Source of the DNA: Opitutaceae bacterium
Lineage (GTDB): Bacteria > Verrucomicrobiota > Verrucomicrobiia > Opitutales > Opitutaceae
NCBI GenBank assembly: GCA_019455245.1
Contig: JACFMR010000017.1
Coordinates: forward strand, 32,384-96,383
Length of the DNA stretch: 64,000 bases
Reading direction: 5' to 3'
The position numbers and the translations under genes are program-made. The notes below the pieces were generated by a model. It made no database searches, was not told the origin of the DNA, and saw only the letters and a list, made by a program, of their open reading frames with translations. Below, piece by piece: positions 1 to 8,528 of this stretch. The stretch's first letter is position 1, and the number at the start of each line of letters is the position of its first letter.

Positions 1-1
1 T

Positions 2-385
2 TACGGTCCCGGGCGGCATCACGTGCTTGATCAAATTCGCGCCGGCGGTGCCTTGCCGGGAAACGGCGAGCATCGCTTGAATCTCATTCACCGGGACGAT
101 GCGGCCGCGGCGGTGTGGACGGCGTTTGGTGCAGCGCCGGAGGTCGGGAGTGCAGTTTACAATGTAGCGGATGATCACCCCGTGGCGAAAGCGGCGTTTG
201 CGACTTGGGTCGCAGCCCAATTGGGTCAAGACGCGCCGCAATTTGATCCGACGCTGCCGTCACGGCGTCGTCGCGTGGTGCCGGATCGCGTGATTCGGAA
301 TGCGAAGATCAAGCAGGAACTCGGGTGGCAACCACGCTATCCTGATTACCGCGCGGGCTACACCGAAATACTCGCGACACTCTAG
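2..385 (+). CDS. NAD(P)-dependent sugar epimerase/dehydratase (SDR family), C-terminal part only
   Basis: The frame is open to the left edge, so the N-terminal Rossmann domain lies outside the window. What remains (about 127 residues) opens with YGPGR, the segment that follows the catalytic Tyr-Lys region in extended SDR epimerases. It continues with NLIHRDDAAAAVW (family pattern: a His followed by Asp-Asp and a helix) and VYNVADDHP, and ends with the LGWQPRYPDYRAGY tail typical of nucleotide-sugar epimerases or their YeeZ-like relatives. Substrate cannot be told from this half. It is followed 54 bases later by ebfC on the same strand. Family assignment is good; function is open. Confidence 0.8.
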   Translation, partial: YGPGRHHVLDQIRAGGALPGNGEHRLNLIHRDDAAAAVWTAFGAAPEVGSAVYNVADDHPVAKAAFATWVAAQLGQDAPQFDPTLPSRRRRVVPDRVIRNAKIKQELGWQPRYPDYRAGYTEILATL

Positions 386-439
386 CCTTGCCACTCGCGG
401 CTCGCGCTTACCCAATCCGTTTTTAACCCTATTTGAATC

Positions 440-748
440 ATGGCCGGTGTAGGAAAACTTCTCAAACAAGCCCAGAAAATGCAGCGCGGCATCGAGGCGC
501 TCCAAACGCAGCTCGATGCGCACGAGATCGACGTCACCAGTGGTGGCGGCGCGGTGAAAATCAAGGTCAACGGCAACGGCAAGTTCCTGTCGTTGGTACT
601 CGATCCCGAATTGCTCAAGGAGGATCCCAAGTTCGTGGCCGACACCGTGCTGAGCGCGGTGCAAGATGCCGCGCGTCAGTCGAAGGAATACAACGAGGCG
701 GAAATGCAGAAGGTGACCTCGGCATTCCAAGTGCCGGGCTTCATGTGA
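440..748 (+). CDS. ebfC: YbaB/EbfC family nucleoid-associated protein
   Basis: 102 residues, the usual family length. It begins MAGVGKLLKQAQKMQ, the amphipathic helix characteristic of YbaB/EbfC, followed by the beta-strand region VKIKVNGNGKFLSLVLDPELL and the C-terminal helix SAVQDAARQSKEYNEAEM. Known members form small dimers that bind DNA. The gene lies 22 bases upstream of recR, a pairing conserved across bacteria (dnaX-ybaB-recR), which supports both calls. The ATG has no obvious Shine-Dalgarno sequence ahead of it. Confidence 0.95.
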   Translation: MAGVGKLLKQAQKMQRGIEALQTQLDAHEIDVTSGGGAVKIKVNGNGKFLSLVLDPELLKEDPKFVADTVLSAVQDAARQSKEYNEAEMQKVTSAFQVPGFM

Positions 749-770
749 GCGCTTAAGGGCGAACACGTCG

Positions 771-1367
771 ATGACCCCGGCTTTCGAAAACCTGCAGAAG
801 CACCTGAGGCAGTTGCCGGGATTGGGCTATCGTTCCGCCGAGCGGATTGCGCTGAACTTGCTCGTCGAAAAACCGGATCGTCTGCCGAAGCTCGTGTCTG
901 CCTTGGAAGAAGCGGCGCGTTCGGTGCGACGCTGTTCGCGGTGTGGAAACCTGGCCGAAGCCGAATTGTGCCCGCTTTGCGCTGACGAAGCACGTGATCA
1001 CGCCTTGGTCTGCGTGGTCGAGCAGGTGCCTGATCTCGTGGCGATGGAACGCAGCGGTGCTTACCGCGGCGTCTATCATGTGCTGCACGGCAAACTTTCT
1101 CCGATTCACGGGGTGGGGCCGGAGGATTTGAATTTCGGTCCATTGCTGGAACGCATCGCCTCGGGGGAAGTGAAGGAATTGATCCTGGCGCTTTCAAACG
1201 ACGTCGAAGGCGAGGCGACCTGCCACTATCTTACGGCGCAAATTCCGGCGGAAAAAACCGTGGCGGTAAGTCGCATCGGATTCGGTCTGCCCAGCGGCGG
1301 CGGAGTGCTGTATGCCGATGCTGTGACGCTGAAGAGCGCACTCGAAGGCCGGCGCGATTATTCGTGA
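771..1367 (+). CDS. recR: Recombination mediator protein RecR
   Basis: 198 residues, normal length for RecR. An N-terminal helix-hairpin-helix (LRQLPGLGYRSAERIA, about residues 12-27) is followed by a four-cysteine zinc finger (C55, C58, C67, C70) and a Toprim domain starting near CVVEQVPDLVAME (about 81-93) with the typical YRGVYHVLHGKLSPIHGVG segment. RecR works with RecO (and RecF) to load RecA on gapped DNA. It is presumably co-transcribed with ebfC. All key residues are present. Confidence 0.97.
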   Translation: MTPAFENLQKHLRQLPGLGYRSAERIALNLLVEKPDRLPKLVSALEEAARSVRRCSRCGNLAEAELCPLCADEARDHALVCVVEQVPDLVAMERSGAYRGVYHVLHGKLSPIHGVGPEDLNFGPLLERIASGEVKELILALSNDVEGEATCHYLTAQIPAEKTVAVSRIGFGLPSGGGVLYADAVTLKSALEGRRDYS

Positions 1368-1409
1368 TTGCCGCGTGCGCGTGATGTGCTTTGCTGCGCA
1401 TTCTTCCCT

Positions 1410-1484
1410 GCGGGCATAGTATATCGGCTATTATGCGTGCTTCCCAAGCATGAGAGGAGGGTTCGACTCCCTCTGCCCGCACCA
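1410..1484 (+). tRNA. tRNA-Gly (anticodon CCC)
   Basis: The acceptor strands GCGGGCA (1410-1416) and TGCCCGC (1474-1480) pair. The anticodon arm CGTGC-TTCCCAA-GCATG gives anticodon CCC, and the T arm GAGGG-TTCGACT-CCCTC is perfect. The discriminator A and CCA (1481-1484) are encoded in the gene. The D arm (GTATATCGGCTATTAT) is of the short type seen in many bacterial glycine tRNAs. It reads GGG codons, a minor glycine codon in G+C-rich genomes. It stands alone, 42 bases after recR. Confidence 0.95.
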
Positions 1485-1568
1485 TCCGCCGCCCTTTCGG
1501 CTATGGGTGGCAAGCCAGCCGCAAGAGTCACTTGTAGGGCTGGGATAGCTGATCCCATTTCCTGAGTA

Positions 1569-2651
1569 TTAAAACAATCGCAGCAGCTCGATGGGCAGTG
1601 AATTGATCGGAATGATTTTGTTGAAGGTCACATGAGCTGCAGGAATCAGCAAACTCGCGGCCGCCAATCCGATCCAATAGGTGCGACTCTTTTGGGCGAC
1701 CAGACGGCAGGTGCCCCAAACGCATATTGGCAGGGCTATGCCGGCGGTTCGCATCGTGTCTGACGCGAGCAGAAATCCGAGGGCGACTGGGATTACGGTG
1801 ACCGCCAGCAGGATCAGGGCAGAGCGCTTCTGAACGAGAAAAGCCGCCAGCCAGCTCTCGGCCGCGGGGAGACAGGCGAAGCGCAGCGCCATCCATGCTC
1901 CGAGTGGTGCGCACCACAAATAGGCTCCACTTTGTTTCAGACTGCTGAGGAGAAATGCACTGTCTGGTGCAGTATTTCTATCAGCCAGCGTCGCACCCAG
2001 CAGGCGCGAAAGCAAAAAGGGGATGAGAGCGGCCAAGCTCAGTTTTACCGCCGTTTGCAGCGTGCCTTTCAAGTCGGCGGCAGGACTCGACATGGCGCGC
2101 AGCCAGAGAGCCAGCGGCAAACCGAAGATGAAGCGCTCGTCAATGAAGGTGCCCAACAGACAAGCCGCCGCCAAGCCGGCGCGATTCGATCCGAACGCGA
2201 GATAACAGAGGGCCAAAGCAAACCAAGTGTCGTTGACTCCCAGCCAGCCAGTGGAGACCAGCACGGGACCCGATGCGGCGAGCACCACGGTCGCGCAGAC
2301 TGTTTTTAACGAGTCGTTGGATTGGCGCTTAATCAAATGATACAAGTAGCCAATCAGCGCAACCGCACCAAACCAAGGCAGGGTCAGGGCGAGAGCCGCC
2401 CCGCCGCCAATCGACCAAACGAAGACTTGGGGCACGAAGCGCCAGCGCACCGCCGCCGTCAAATCATCGCGCCAAGGATCAAGGCATTGCTGGAGGTAGA
2501 TTGTGGCGCGATTCCACTCGATGGTGTCATCATTTGGTTGCAGCAAAAGCCACCAACGTGGGCTGTGAAATGCGATCACGAGGACCAAGATGATCCATGC
2601 GATTACAAAGGGAGACTGAACCCAGCGGTTTGTGCCTTGGGCGCCGTTCAT
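1569..2651 (-). CDS. Hypothetical polytopic membrane protein
   Basis: 360 residues from the ATG at 2651 (MNGAQGTNRW). I see roughly nine hydrophobic segments, for example FVIAWIILVLVIAFH, GGGAALALTLPWFGAVALIGYL and ALILLAVTVIPVALGFLLA, and no soluble domain. The first loop carries acidic and Trp-rich sequence (PNDDTIEWNRATIYLQQ) of the kind seen in integral-membrane GT-C type proteins, but no diagnostic motif is visible, so I do not assign a function. The local sequence looks less G+C-rich than its neighbours. Its start lies only 9 bases past the dxs stop, so it could be the last gene of an xseB-dxs unit. Confidence 0.6.
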   Translation of the reverse strand: MNGAQGTNRWVQSPFVIAWIILVLVIAFHSPRWWLLLQPNDDTIEWNRATIYLQQCLDPWRDDLTAAVRWRFVPQVFVWSIGGGAALALTLPWFGAVALIGYLYHLIKRQSNDSLKTVCATVVLAASGPVLVSTGWLGVNDTWFALALCYLAFGSNRAGLAAACLLGTFIDERFIFGLPLALWLRAMSSPAADLKGTLQTAVKLSLAALIPFLLSRLLGATLADRNTAPDSAFLLSSLKQSGAYLWCAPLGAWMALRFACLPAAESWLAAFLVQKRSALILLAVTVIPVALGFLLASDTMRTAGIALPICVWGTCRLVAQKSRTYWIGLAAASLLIPAAHVTFNKIIPINSLPIELLRLF

Positions 2652-2660
2652 AGCCAACGT

Positions 2661-4598
2661 TTACACGTCAGCGGTGACGTCCTCGTGGCGATGGTTGCGC
2701 CAGCGGGTGAGAATACGCTGATACATCGCGTCCGGTGAAAGACCGTAGGCTTCGCGCAGGATACCCACGCTGCTGCCGTGTTCGATAAACTTGTCCGGCC
2801 AACCGATGCGTTCGACCGCGGTGTTGCAGTCGGCTTCCTGCAAGGTCTCGATCACCGCGCTGCCGAAGCCGCCGGTGACGACATGGTCTTCCATCGTGAC
2901 GATGAGCGGAATGCAGGCGGCCTGACTGAGCAGGAGGGTGCGATCAAGCGGCTTGGCGAAACGGGCGTTCACGACGCCGACGGAAAGCCCTTGTTCGGCT
3001 TCCAATCGCTCGGCGAGGGCGAGCGCCTCGGTGATCATCGGCCCCAGTGCCCAAATCATGATGTTGGAACCTTCGCGCAGAACCTCGGCCTGGCCGATGG
3101 TAAGTCGCGCGGGCTGCACTTTGATTTTCACGCCGTTGCCGGCCCCGCGCGGATAGCGAATGAACGCCGGGCCCTTGTGCTCAATCGACGTGTGCAACAT
3201 GTCGACGAGTTCATCCTCATCCTTGGGCTGCATGACGACCGCGTGCGGCACGCAACGAAGATAAGCCAAATCGAACAGCCCATGGTGGGTTGGGCCGTCA
3301 TTCGCGGACAGGCCGGCGCGATCCATGCAGAACGTGACCGGCAGATTTTGCAGGCATACGTCGTGGATGATCTGGTCGTAGGCGCGCTGGAGAAACGTGG
3401 AATAGATCGCCACCACCGGTTTGATGCCCTTCGTGGCCAGGCCGGCGGCAAACAGCACCGCGTGTTCCTCGGCGATGCCCACGTCGAAAAACTGTTTGGG
3501 CAGAGCGGCGGCGAGATGACCGAGGCCGGTGCCGCTGGGCATGGCGCCGGTGATGCCGACGATTTTCGGATCCTGCCGGGCGAATTTCACCAAGGCCTGG
3601 CCGAACACATCCTGATAATTGGGCGGAGTCTTGCCGGACTGGCCGCGGCTCTCGCCGTTCTTGGGATTGTAGGGGCTGGCGCCGTGGAATTTTTCCGGAT
3701 GATCGATGGCGGCCTGCAGGCCGCGGCCCTTCTTGGTCAGGACGTGGAGCAGAATCGGCCCGTCGGATTGCCTGGCGAATTCCAGGTTCTTGACGAGTTC
3801 GTCGAGGTTGTGGCCGTCGATGGGGCCGAGGTAGCGCAGGCCGAATTTCTCAAACAAGCTGGACTGGACGAAGAAGTCCTTGGTCTCGCGCTTCCACTTC
3901 ACCCACATGTTGTGCATGTCGTGCCCGCCGGGCAGGCTGGTGAAGAACCGTTCCAGATCGTGGTGCACCCGGTTGTAGGTCGGGTTGGTGCTGAGGCGGT
4001 TGAGGTACTTGGCCATGGCGCCGACATTGCGGGCGATGGACCATTCGTTGTCGTTGAGGATGACGATCAGGCGCTTGGTCGAGCTGACGACGTTGTTGAG
4101 CGCCTCCATGGTGACGCCGCAGGTGAAGGCGGCGTCGCCGCAGACCGCGACGACGTGTTCGTGACTGCCGCGCAGATCACGGGCGGTCGCCATGCCGAGG
4201 GCGGCGGAAAGGGCGGTGCCGGCGTGACCCGCGCCGAAGGCATCGTGCGGGCTTTCCCCGCGGCAGAGGAAGCCGCTGGCGCCGCCGGATTGGCGCAGTT
4301 GGCGGAAAAACCGGCCGTGGCGGCCGGTGAGCAGCTTGTGCACGTAGCCTTGGTGGGAGACGTCGAACACGAACTGATCCTCGGGCGAATCGAACACGCG
4401 GTGCAGCGCGATGGAGAGCTCGACGACGCCGAGATTGGGGCCGACGTGACCACCGTTGGCGGCGGTCACGCTGATGATTTCCTCGCGGATTTCAGCGGCC
4501 AGGGCCGGCAGCTGATCGGCGGGCAGGGCCTTGAGATCGGTCGGACCGTGGATGCGGGCGAGCAAGGTGGCGGGAGGGACGGGAGTGGAATCGTTCAT
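2661..4598 (-). CDS. dxs: 1-deoxy-D-xylulose-5-phosphate synthase
   Basis: 645 residues, in the normal range for Dxs. It condenses pyruvate and glyceraldehyde 3-phosphate, the first step of the MEP isoprenoid pathway, using thiamine diphosphate. Visible hallmarks are His51 in GGHVGPNLGVVE, the ThDP motif GDAAFTCG (154-161) with NDN (182-184), the transketolase pyrimidine-domain glutamate in GIAEEHAV (about 374-381), and the DRAGLSANDGPTHHG region. Start ATG at 4598 gives MNDSTPVPP. It follows xseB by 26 bases on the same strand, a common bacterial arrangement. Confidence 0.97.
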   Translation of the reverse strand: MNDSTPVPPATLLARIHGPTDLKALPADQLPALAAEIREEIISVTAANGGHVGPNLGVVELSIALHRVFDSPEDQFVFDVSHQGYVHKLLTGRHGRFFRQLRQSGGASGFLCRGESPHDAFGAGHAGTALSAALGMATARDLRGSHEHVVAVCGDAAFTCGVTMEALNNVVSSTKRLIVILNDNEWSIARNVGAMAKYLNRLSTNPTYNRVHHDLERFFTSLPGGHDMHNMWVKWKRETKDFFVQSSLFEKFGLRYLGPIDGHNLDELVKNLEFARQSDGPILLHVLTKKGRGLQAAIDHPEKFHGASPYNPKNGESRGQSGKTPPNYQDVFGQALVKFARQDPKIVGITGAMPSGTGLGHLAAALPKQFFDVGIAEEHAVLFAAGLATKGIKPVVAIYSTFLQRAYDQIIHDVCLQNLPVTFCMDRAGLSANDGPTHHGLFDLAYLRCVPHAVVMQPKDEDELVDMLHTSIEHKGPAFIRYPRGAGNGVKIKVQPARLTIGQAEVLREGSNIMIWALGPMITEALALAERLEAEQGLSVGVVNARFAKPLDRTLLLSQAACIPLIVTMEDHVVTGGFGSAVIETLQEADCNTAVERIGWPDKFIEHGSSVGILREAYGLSPDAMYQRILTRWRNHRHEDVTADV

Positions 4599-4624
4599 TT
4601 ACGGGACGGGCGGCGGCGGCCGGA

Positions 4625-4867
4625 TCAGGCTTCGCGGTCGGCTTCAAATTTGGCGAAAACCACGCCGTCCTTGGTCTGCTTCAACTGCTCGATCTTGAGT
4701 TCCGCGTCCTTCAGCCGGGATTCGCATACCTTCAACAGTTTGCTGCCCTCCTCGAACTTGGCCAGCAGATCGGCCAGGGGCACGTCACCGGACTCCATCG
4801 ATTCAACGATGGACTCAAGCTTGGCCAGCGCGGCCTCGAAGGACAGTTTGGACTCTTTGGCTTCCAC
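4625..4867 (-). CDS. xseB: Exodeoxyribonuclease VII small subunit
   Basis: 80 residues starting at a GTG (4867). The sequence SFEAALAKLESIVESMESGD is the diagnostic XseB pattern, followed by PLADLLAKFEEGSKLLKVCESRL and a second helix, forming the antiparallel coiled coil that binds the XseA catalytic subunit. ExoVII degrades single-stranded DNA to oligonucleotides. xseA is not in the window. It lies immediately upstream of dxs. The protease gene on the plus strand begins about 80 bases away, so the two units are divergent. Confidence 0.95.
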   Translation of the reverse strand: MEAKESKLSFEAALAKLESIVESMESGDVPLADLLAKFEEGSKLLKVCESRLKDAELKIEQLKQTKDGVVFAKFEADREA

Positions 4868-4948
4868 GCGGTCAAGATGGGCGGTGTCGGGACCATTTCA
4901 AACAATCTTTGGACTCGCGGCGGGGAGATTTTCGCATGCACTGGCGGC

Positions 4949-6193
4949 ATGATGCTTGTGCTCTGGATCACCGCCGTGCTCATGGTTTTGCGACTGGCCG
5001 GCGAGTCGTTTTTGTCCGCGTTGAACCGGGCGGAAGTGCGTCGGCACGGGCAAAAGGCCCCGCCCGCGGTCGCGGCGATCATGGACGCTGCCACCTACCG
5101 GCGGTCGGCGGCCTATACGTTGGAATGTTCGCGGTTCGGCCAGTTGGTCGAGATTTTCGACGCCCTGGTGCTGGCGTTGGTGGTGTTCGGCGGGGTGCTG
5201 CCCTGGCTTTACAGCCAGGTGTTGGCGTGGGGCGGGCCGGAGGCGGTCTGGACCCGCACACTGTACATTTTGCTGGTCGGCGTGCTGCTGTCCCTGCCCG
5301 GACTGCCGTTTGACTGGTGGTCGCAGTTCCGGTTGGAGCAGAAATACGGTTTCAACAAGAGCACGCCGCGCCTGTGGATCACCGACAAGTTCAAGGGGCT
5401 GATCCTTTCCCTGCTGATCGGCTTTCCGCTGCTTTGGCTGCTGCTCTCGCTGGTGCAATGGGTCGGGCCGTGGTGGTGGTGGTGGGGCTTTGTGCTGCTG
5501 TTCGGTTTCCAGCTCCTGATGCTGGTATTGTATCCGAAACTCATTTTGCCGTGGTTCAACAAGCTCACGCCGCTGCCGGAGGGCGAACTGCGCGAGCGGT
5601 TGCTCAAGCTGGGCGAGCGCACGGGATTTCGGGCGCAGACGATCGAGGTCATGGACGGTTCGAAGCGGTCCGGACACTCGAATGCGTTTTTCACCGGCTT
5701 CGGCCGGTTCCGGCGGATCGTGCTGTTCGACACCCTGATGAACCAGCTGGCGCCGGACGAGTTGGAGGCCGTGCTGGCGCATGAGATCGGCCATTACCGG
5801 CGCGGGCACATTCCCAAGATGCTGGCCGTGTCGGCGTTGATGCAGTTCGGCGGGTTTGCCCTCGTGGCGTGGCTGGCGCAGAGCACGTGGTTCAACCTCG
5901 CGTTCGGCTTTCCGCCCGGCGAGCTGGCGCCCTCGCTGCTGCTGTTCGGCCTGTTGAGCGGACTGGTGACCTTTTGGTTGTCCCCGTTGGGCAATTTCTT
6001 TTCGCGCAAGCACGAGTATGAGGCCGATGCCTTCGCCCGCGAGGCGATGGGCGGACCCGAATCGTTGCGTGGGGCGCTGCGCAAGCTCGCCCAAAAGAAT
6101 CTCAGCAACCTGACCCCGCATCCGTGGTTCAGCGCGTTTCACTACTCGCATCCGACGCTGGTGGAGCGGGAACGCGCGCTGCAGGCCGGCTGA
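4949..6193 (+). CDS. M48-family membrane metalloprotease, Ste24/CAAX protease 1 type
   Basis: About 414 residues from the ATG at 4949 (MMLVLWITAVLMVLRL). An upstream in-frame start at 4877 would add 24 residues that look unlike a membrane-protein N-terminus. The zinc motif HEIGH lies at about residues 278-282, and the third ligand is the glutamate of YEADAFA near residue 358. The five or so membrane spans before the catalytic domain, and GFNKSTPRLWITDKFKG, match the Ste24 branch rather than the shorter HtpX. In bacteria these proteases act in membrane protein quality control. The stop overlaps the next start (TGATG). Confidence 0.9.
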   Translation: MMLVLWITAVLMVLRLAGESFLSALNRAEVRRHGQKAPPAVAAIMDAATYRRSAAYTLECSRFGQLVEIFDALVLALVVFGGVLPWLYSQVLAWGGPEAVWTRTLYILLVGVLLSLPGLPFDWWSQFRLEQKYGFNKSTPRLWITDKFKGLILSLLIGFPLLWLLLSLVQWVGPWWWWWGFVLLFGFQLLMLVLYPKLILPWFNKLTPLPEGELRERLLKLGERTGFRAQTIEVMDGSKRSGHSNAFFTGFGRFRRIVLFDTLMNQLAPDELEAVLAHEIGHYRRGHIPKMLAVSALMQFGGFALVAWLAQSTWFNLAFGFPPGELAPSLLLFGLLSGLVTFWLSPLGNFFSRKHEYEADAFAREAMGGPESLRGALRKLAQKNLSNLTPHPWFSAFHYSHPTLVERERALQAG

Positions 6194-7128
6194 TGAAACG
6201 GGGATGGCCAGTGGTCGGCTGGTGGTTGCTGGCGGTCATCAGCGCCCATGCCGGCGAACTGGTGGTTGCGACTTACAACATCGAGAATTACGTCGCCACC
6301 AACCGCCTGATTCCCGACGGCTACCGCCAGGAATATCCGAAACCGGAGGCGGCCAAGGCGGCGTTGCGACGCGTGATCGGTGAATTGCAGGCCGACGTGT
6401 TGGTGCTGCAGGAGATGGGGCCACGGCCTTACCTGGAGGAACTGCAGCGGGATCTGGCCTCCGATGGGATATCGTATCCGGTGGCGGTTTTGTTGGAGGG
6501 GCCGGATCCGGACCGGCATGTGGCCGTGCTCTCCCGCCTGCCGTTGGCCGAGGTGCGGCAACATCGGGAGTTGGATTTCAAATACATCGACGGCCGGGAG
6601 GTCGTGAAACGCGGCCTGCTGGAGGCGAAACTGGCAACGGCCAACGGCCCGGTCACGCTGTGGGCGCTGCATTTGAAAAGCCGTTACACCGACCGTGAGG
6701 ACGATCCGGCCTCGGCGCGACGCCGCGCCGGCGAGGCGATGGCCATCCGCGAGTTCATCCTGGACCGGCATCCCGATCCGGAGGAGGCGCAATTCGTGAT
6801 CCTGGGCGATTTCAACGACACGAAGCGCAGCGCGGCCCTGCGTTACCTCACCCGCAAGGGATCAAAACGCATCGCGGAATTGCTGCCCGCGACGGATTCG
6901 CGGGGCGAGGCGTGGACTCATCACTACCGACGCGAGGATGCCTACACGCGGGTGGATCACATTCTGGTTTCGCCGGGGTTGCTCCACGCGGTGAAGGAGC
7001 GCCGGGTGCGGATTCATGACGGTCCCGGGGTGAAGGCGGCGAGCGATCATCGTCCGGTGGTGCTCACGCTCGAACTTGAGGCCGGACCAGAAAAGTCAGG
7101 CCAGCGCGATCAGCAACGCAGTCACTGA
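6193..7128 (+). CDS. Secreted endonuclease/exonuclease/phosphatase-family protein
   Basis: 311 residues from the ATG at 6193, which overlaps the previous stop. A signal peptide (MKRGWPVVGWWLLAVISAHA) is followed immediately by VVATYNIENY, the first EEP-family metal and catalytic motif. Further motifs are VLVLQEMGPR (acidic metal ligand), the substrate His region LWALHLKSRY, ILGDFNDT (Asp/Asn) and the terminal SDHRPVVL His. All catalytic positions of the DNase I/sphingomyelinase fold are there, so it is probably an active secreted nuclease or phosphodiesterase. The substrate is unknown. Its 3' end overlaps the convergent transglutaminase gene by about 33 bases. Confidence 0.85.
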   Translation: MKRGWPVVGWWLLAVISAHAGELVVATYNIENYVATNRLIPDGYRQEYPKPEAAKAALRRVIGELQADVLVLQEMGPRPYLEELQRDLASDGISYPVAVLLEGPDPDRHVAVLSRLPLAEVRQHRELDFKYIDGREVVKRGLLEAKLATANGPVTLWALHLKSRYTDREDDPASARRRAGEAMAIREFILDRHPDPEEAQFVILGDFNDTKRSAALRYLTRKGSKRIAELLPATDSRGEAWTHHYRREDAYTRVDHILVSPGLLHAVKERRVRIHDGPGVKAASDHRPVVLTLELEAGPEKSGQRDQQRSH

Positions 7129-8454
7129 ACCCAGCAATCCGACGAAGAGCATGCGGCGCCAACCGTAGACCCAGGCACCCTCGGTGGGCAGCAGCGAGTA
7201 GGCCGGGGCGGGCTGCCAGAGGTAGCGTTTGAAATTTGTCCATGCGAAGGTCGGACTCTTCAACAGCATGGAGTAGATGTCGCGCACGTCCTCCACGTTG
7301 GGCGGCAGCCGGTATTTGATGATGGTCTGTTCGTTGAACTCCTGGCGGGCGACGCGGCTAACGGAGGCGAAGGGCACCTGGTTGGCCGGATCGTCAGGGG
7401 TGTAAATCCGATCGGGCTCGGGGGAGCACACGAGCGCAGTCACGTTTTCCAAGGCATCGTGACGGCAGAGGTGAAAGAGGTCGGCCGAATTCAGCGGCCG
7501 GCCGCGGCGGTCATGGACGGCGACGATGGACGCCTGCGGATCAACGTAAACCCAGCGACCGCTCCCGGGCAAATAACACTCGGCCCAGGAGTGACCGTTG
7601 TAGACGAGCCGGTTGTCCTGCATGGTCGCACCAAAAACAAAGCGGGTGGCGATGCCGGCGCGATTGGCGAAGAAGGTGAACGCCTGCGCATTTTGGGTGC
7701 ACCAGCCCTTGCCGCTGCCATCGCGCATTTCCTCGTAAATGCGCAGCGGATCCGCCCAGCGAAAATCATCCTTCGGGACGCCGCCGGCATCCTTCCACGT
7801 GGTGCGCAGATGGCGGATGATTTTCGTCATGCGCACCAACGGCTCGTCCGCCGGGCGGATGCCCATGAGGTCTTTGATGGTGCGGTCTGCTTCGGCGAGT
7901 TTGGCTGCGCCGAGGTAGCGGTAATGGTCGGTCCAGTGCGACACGGGCAGCCGCTTGAATCGCCCGACAGGAACCTCGGTTTTGATCAGGATGAAATCAT
8001 GCGGCACGCGCATGCCGCGCCGCCGGTAGAAGTCGCGATCAATGGCGGTCAGGCCGAACTCCATATCCGGACCGGAGCCGGCGGGCAGGGGCCGGAGGGT
8101 GTAAGTGTGCCGATGATCTTCGAGCCGGGCTCCGTTTTCGCCCGTGAAATCCGGGCCGGTGAGTTCGATCCAAGGGGCATCACCGGGCAGCGTGGCGTGG
8201 GGCTGTCCATCCACGAGCAGCTGCCACTGCGCGGGTTTGCGATGCCACACGATGACAGGGAGCAACCGGCGACGCCCTTGCCGGCGCCAGCGGCGGATTG
8301 TCGGGGTGTCGAGCGGATGGTAAAGGCGGGCGTAATCGGTGGCGCGGTGCGAGGATTCCCACCCGCGGTTGAGAAACAGCCACAGGTTGGCGCCCAACAG
8401 CATCAGGGTGAGCAGCGCCAGCCAGACGAGGGGGTCGGTGAGCAGCGGGGGCAT
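7096..8454 (-). CDS. Transglutaminase-like membrane-anchored protein
   Basis: 452 residues. A membrane span near the N-terminus (LVWLALLTLMLLGANLWLFL) and another at the extreme C-terminus (MLFVGLLGSVTALLIAL) bracket a soluble region that contains a transglutaminase core. Catalytic Cys252 lies in GWCTQNAQAF, His288 in YNGHSWAECY and Asp305 in WVYVDPQAS. This family includes cysteine proteases as well as transglutaminases, so the reaction is uncertain. The first part (about 40-200) matches nothing I recognise. The TIG-type lipoprotein gene lies upstream on the same strand, separated by a strong terminator. Confidence 0.82.
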   Translation of the reverse strand: MPPLLTDPLVWLALLTLMLLGANLWLFLNRGWESSHRATDYARLYHPLDTPTIRRWRRQGRRRLLPVIVWHRKPAQWQLLVDGQPHATLPGDAPWIELTGPDFTGENGARLEDHRHTYTLRPLPAGSGPDMEFGLTAIDRDFYRRRGMRVPHDFILIKTEVPVGRFKRLPVSHWTDHYRYLGAAKLAEADRTIKDLMGIRPADEPLVRMTKIIRHLRTTWKDAGGVPKDDFRWADPLRIYEEMRDGSGKGWCTQNAQAFTFFANRAGIATRFVFGATMQDNRLVYNGHSWAECYLPGSGRWVYVDPQASIVAVHDRRGRPLNSADLFHLCRHDALENVTALVCSPEPDRIYTPDDPANQVPFASVSRVARQEFNEQTIIKYRLPPNVEDVRDIYSMLLKSPTFAWTNFKRYLWQPAPAYSLLPTEGAWVYGWRRMLFVGLLGSVTALLIALA

Positions 8455-8487
8455 GGCCTTGGTCCTGGAAGAATTGCCGGTGGTAAC

Positions 8488-8513
8488 AAAAAAGGCGGGT
8501 CTTGCGACCCGCC
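8488..8513 (-). terminator. Rho-independent terminator of the lipoprotein gene
   Basis: A perfect 8-bp stem, GGCGGGTC (8494-8501) and GACCCGCC (8506-8513), has a TTGC loop and is flanked by six A on the plus strand, which gives a T6 run after the stem on the minus strand. It sits 15 bases past the stop of the minus-strand lipoprotein gene, so that gene is not expected to read through strongly into the transglutaminase gene. Confidence 0.9.
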
Positions 8514-8528
8514 CGAAATCGGAGGCGA

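Noticed and set aside
2778..4952. 724-codon open frame on the plus strand opposite dxs
   Set aside because: It is the antisense of a clear Dxs gene; long antisense frames are common in G+C-rich DNA, and its translation has no recognised motif and an odd Gly/His-rich composition.
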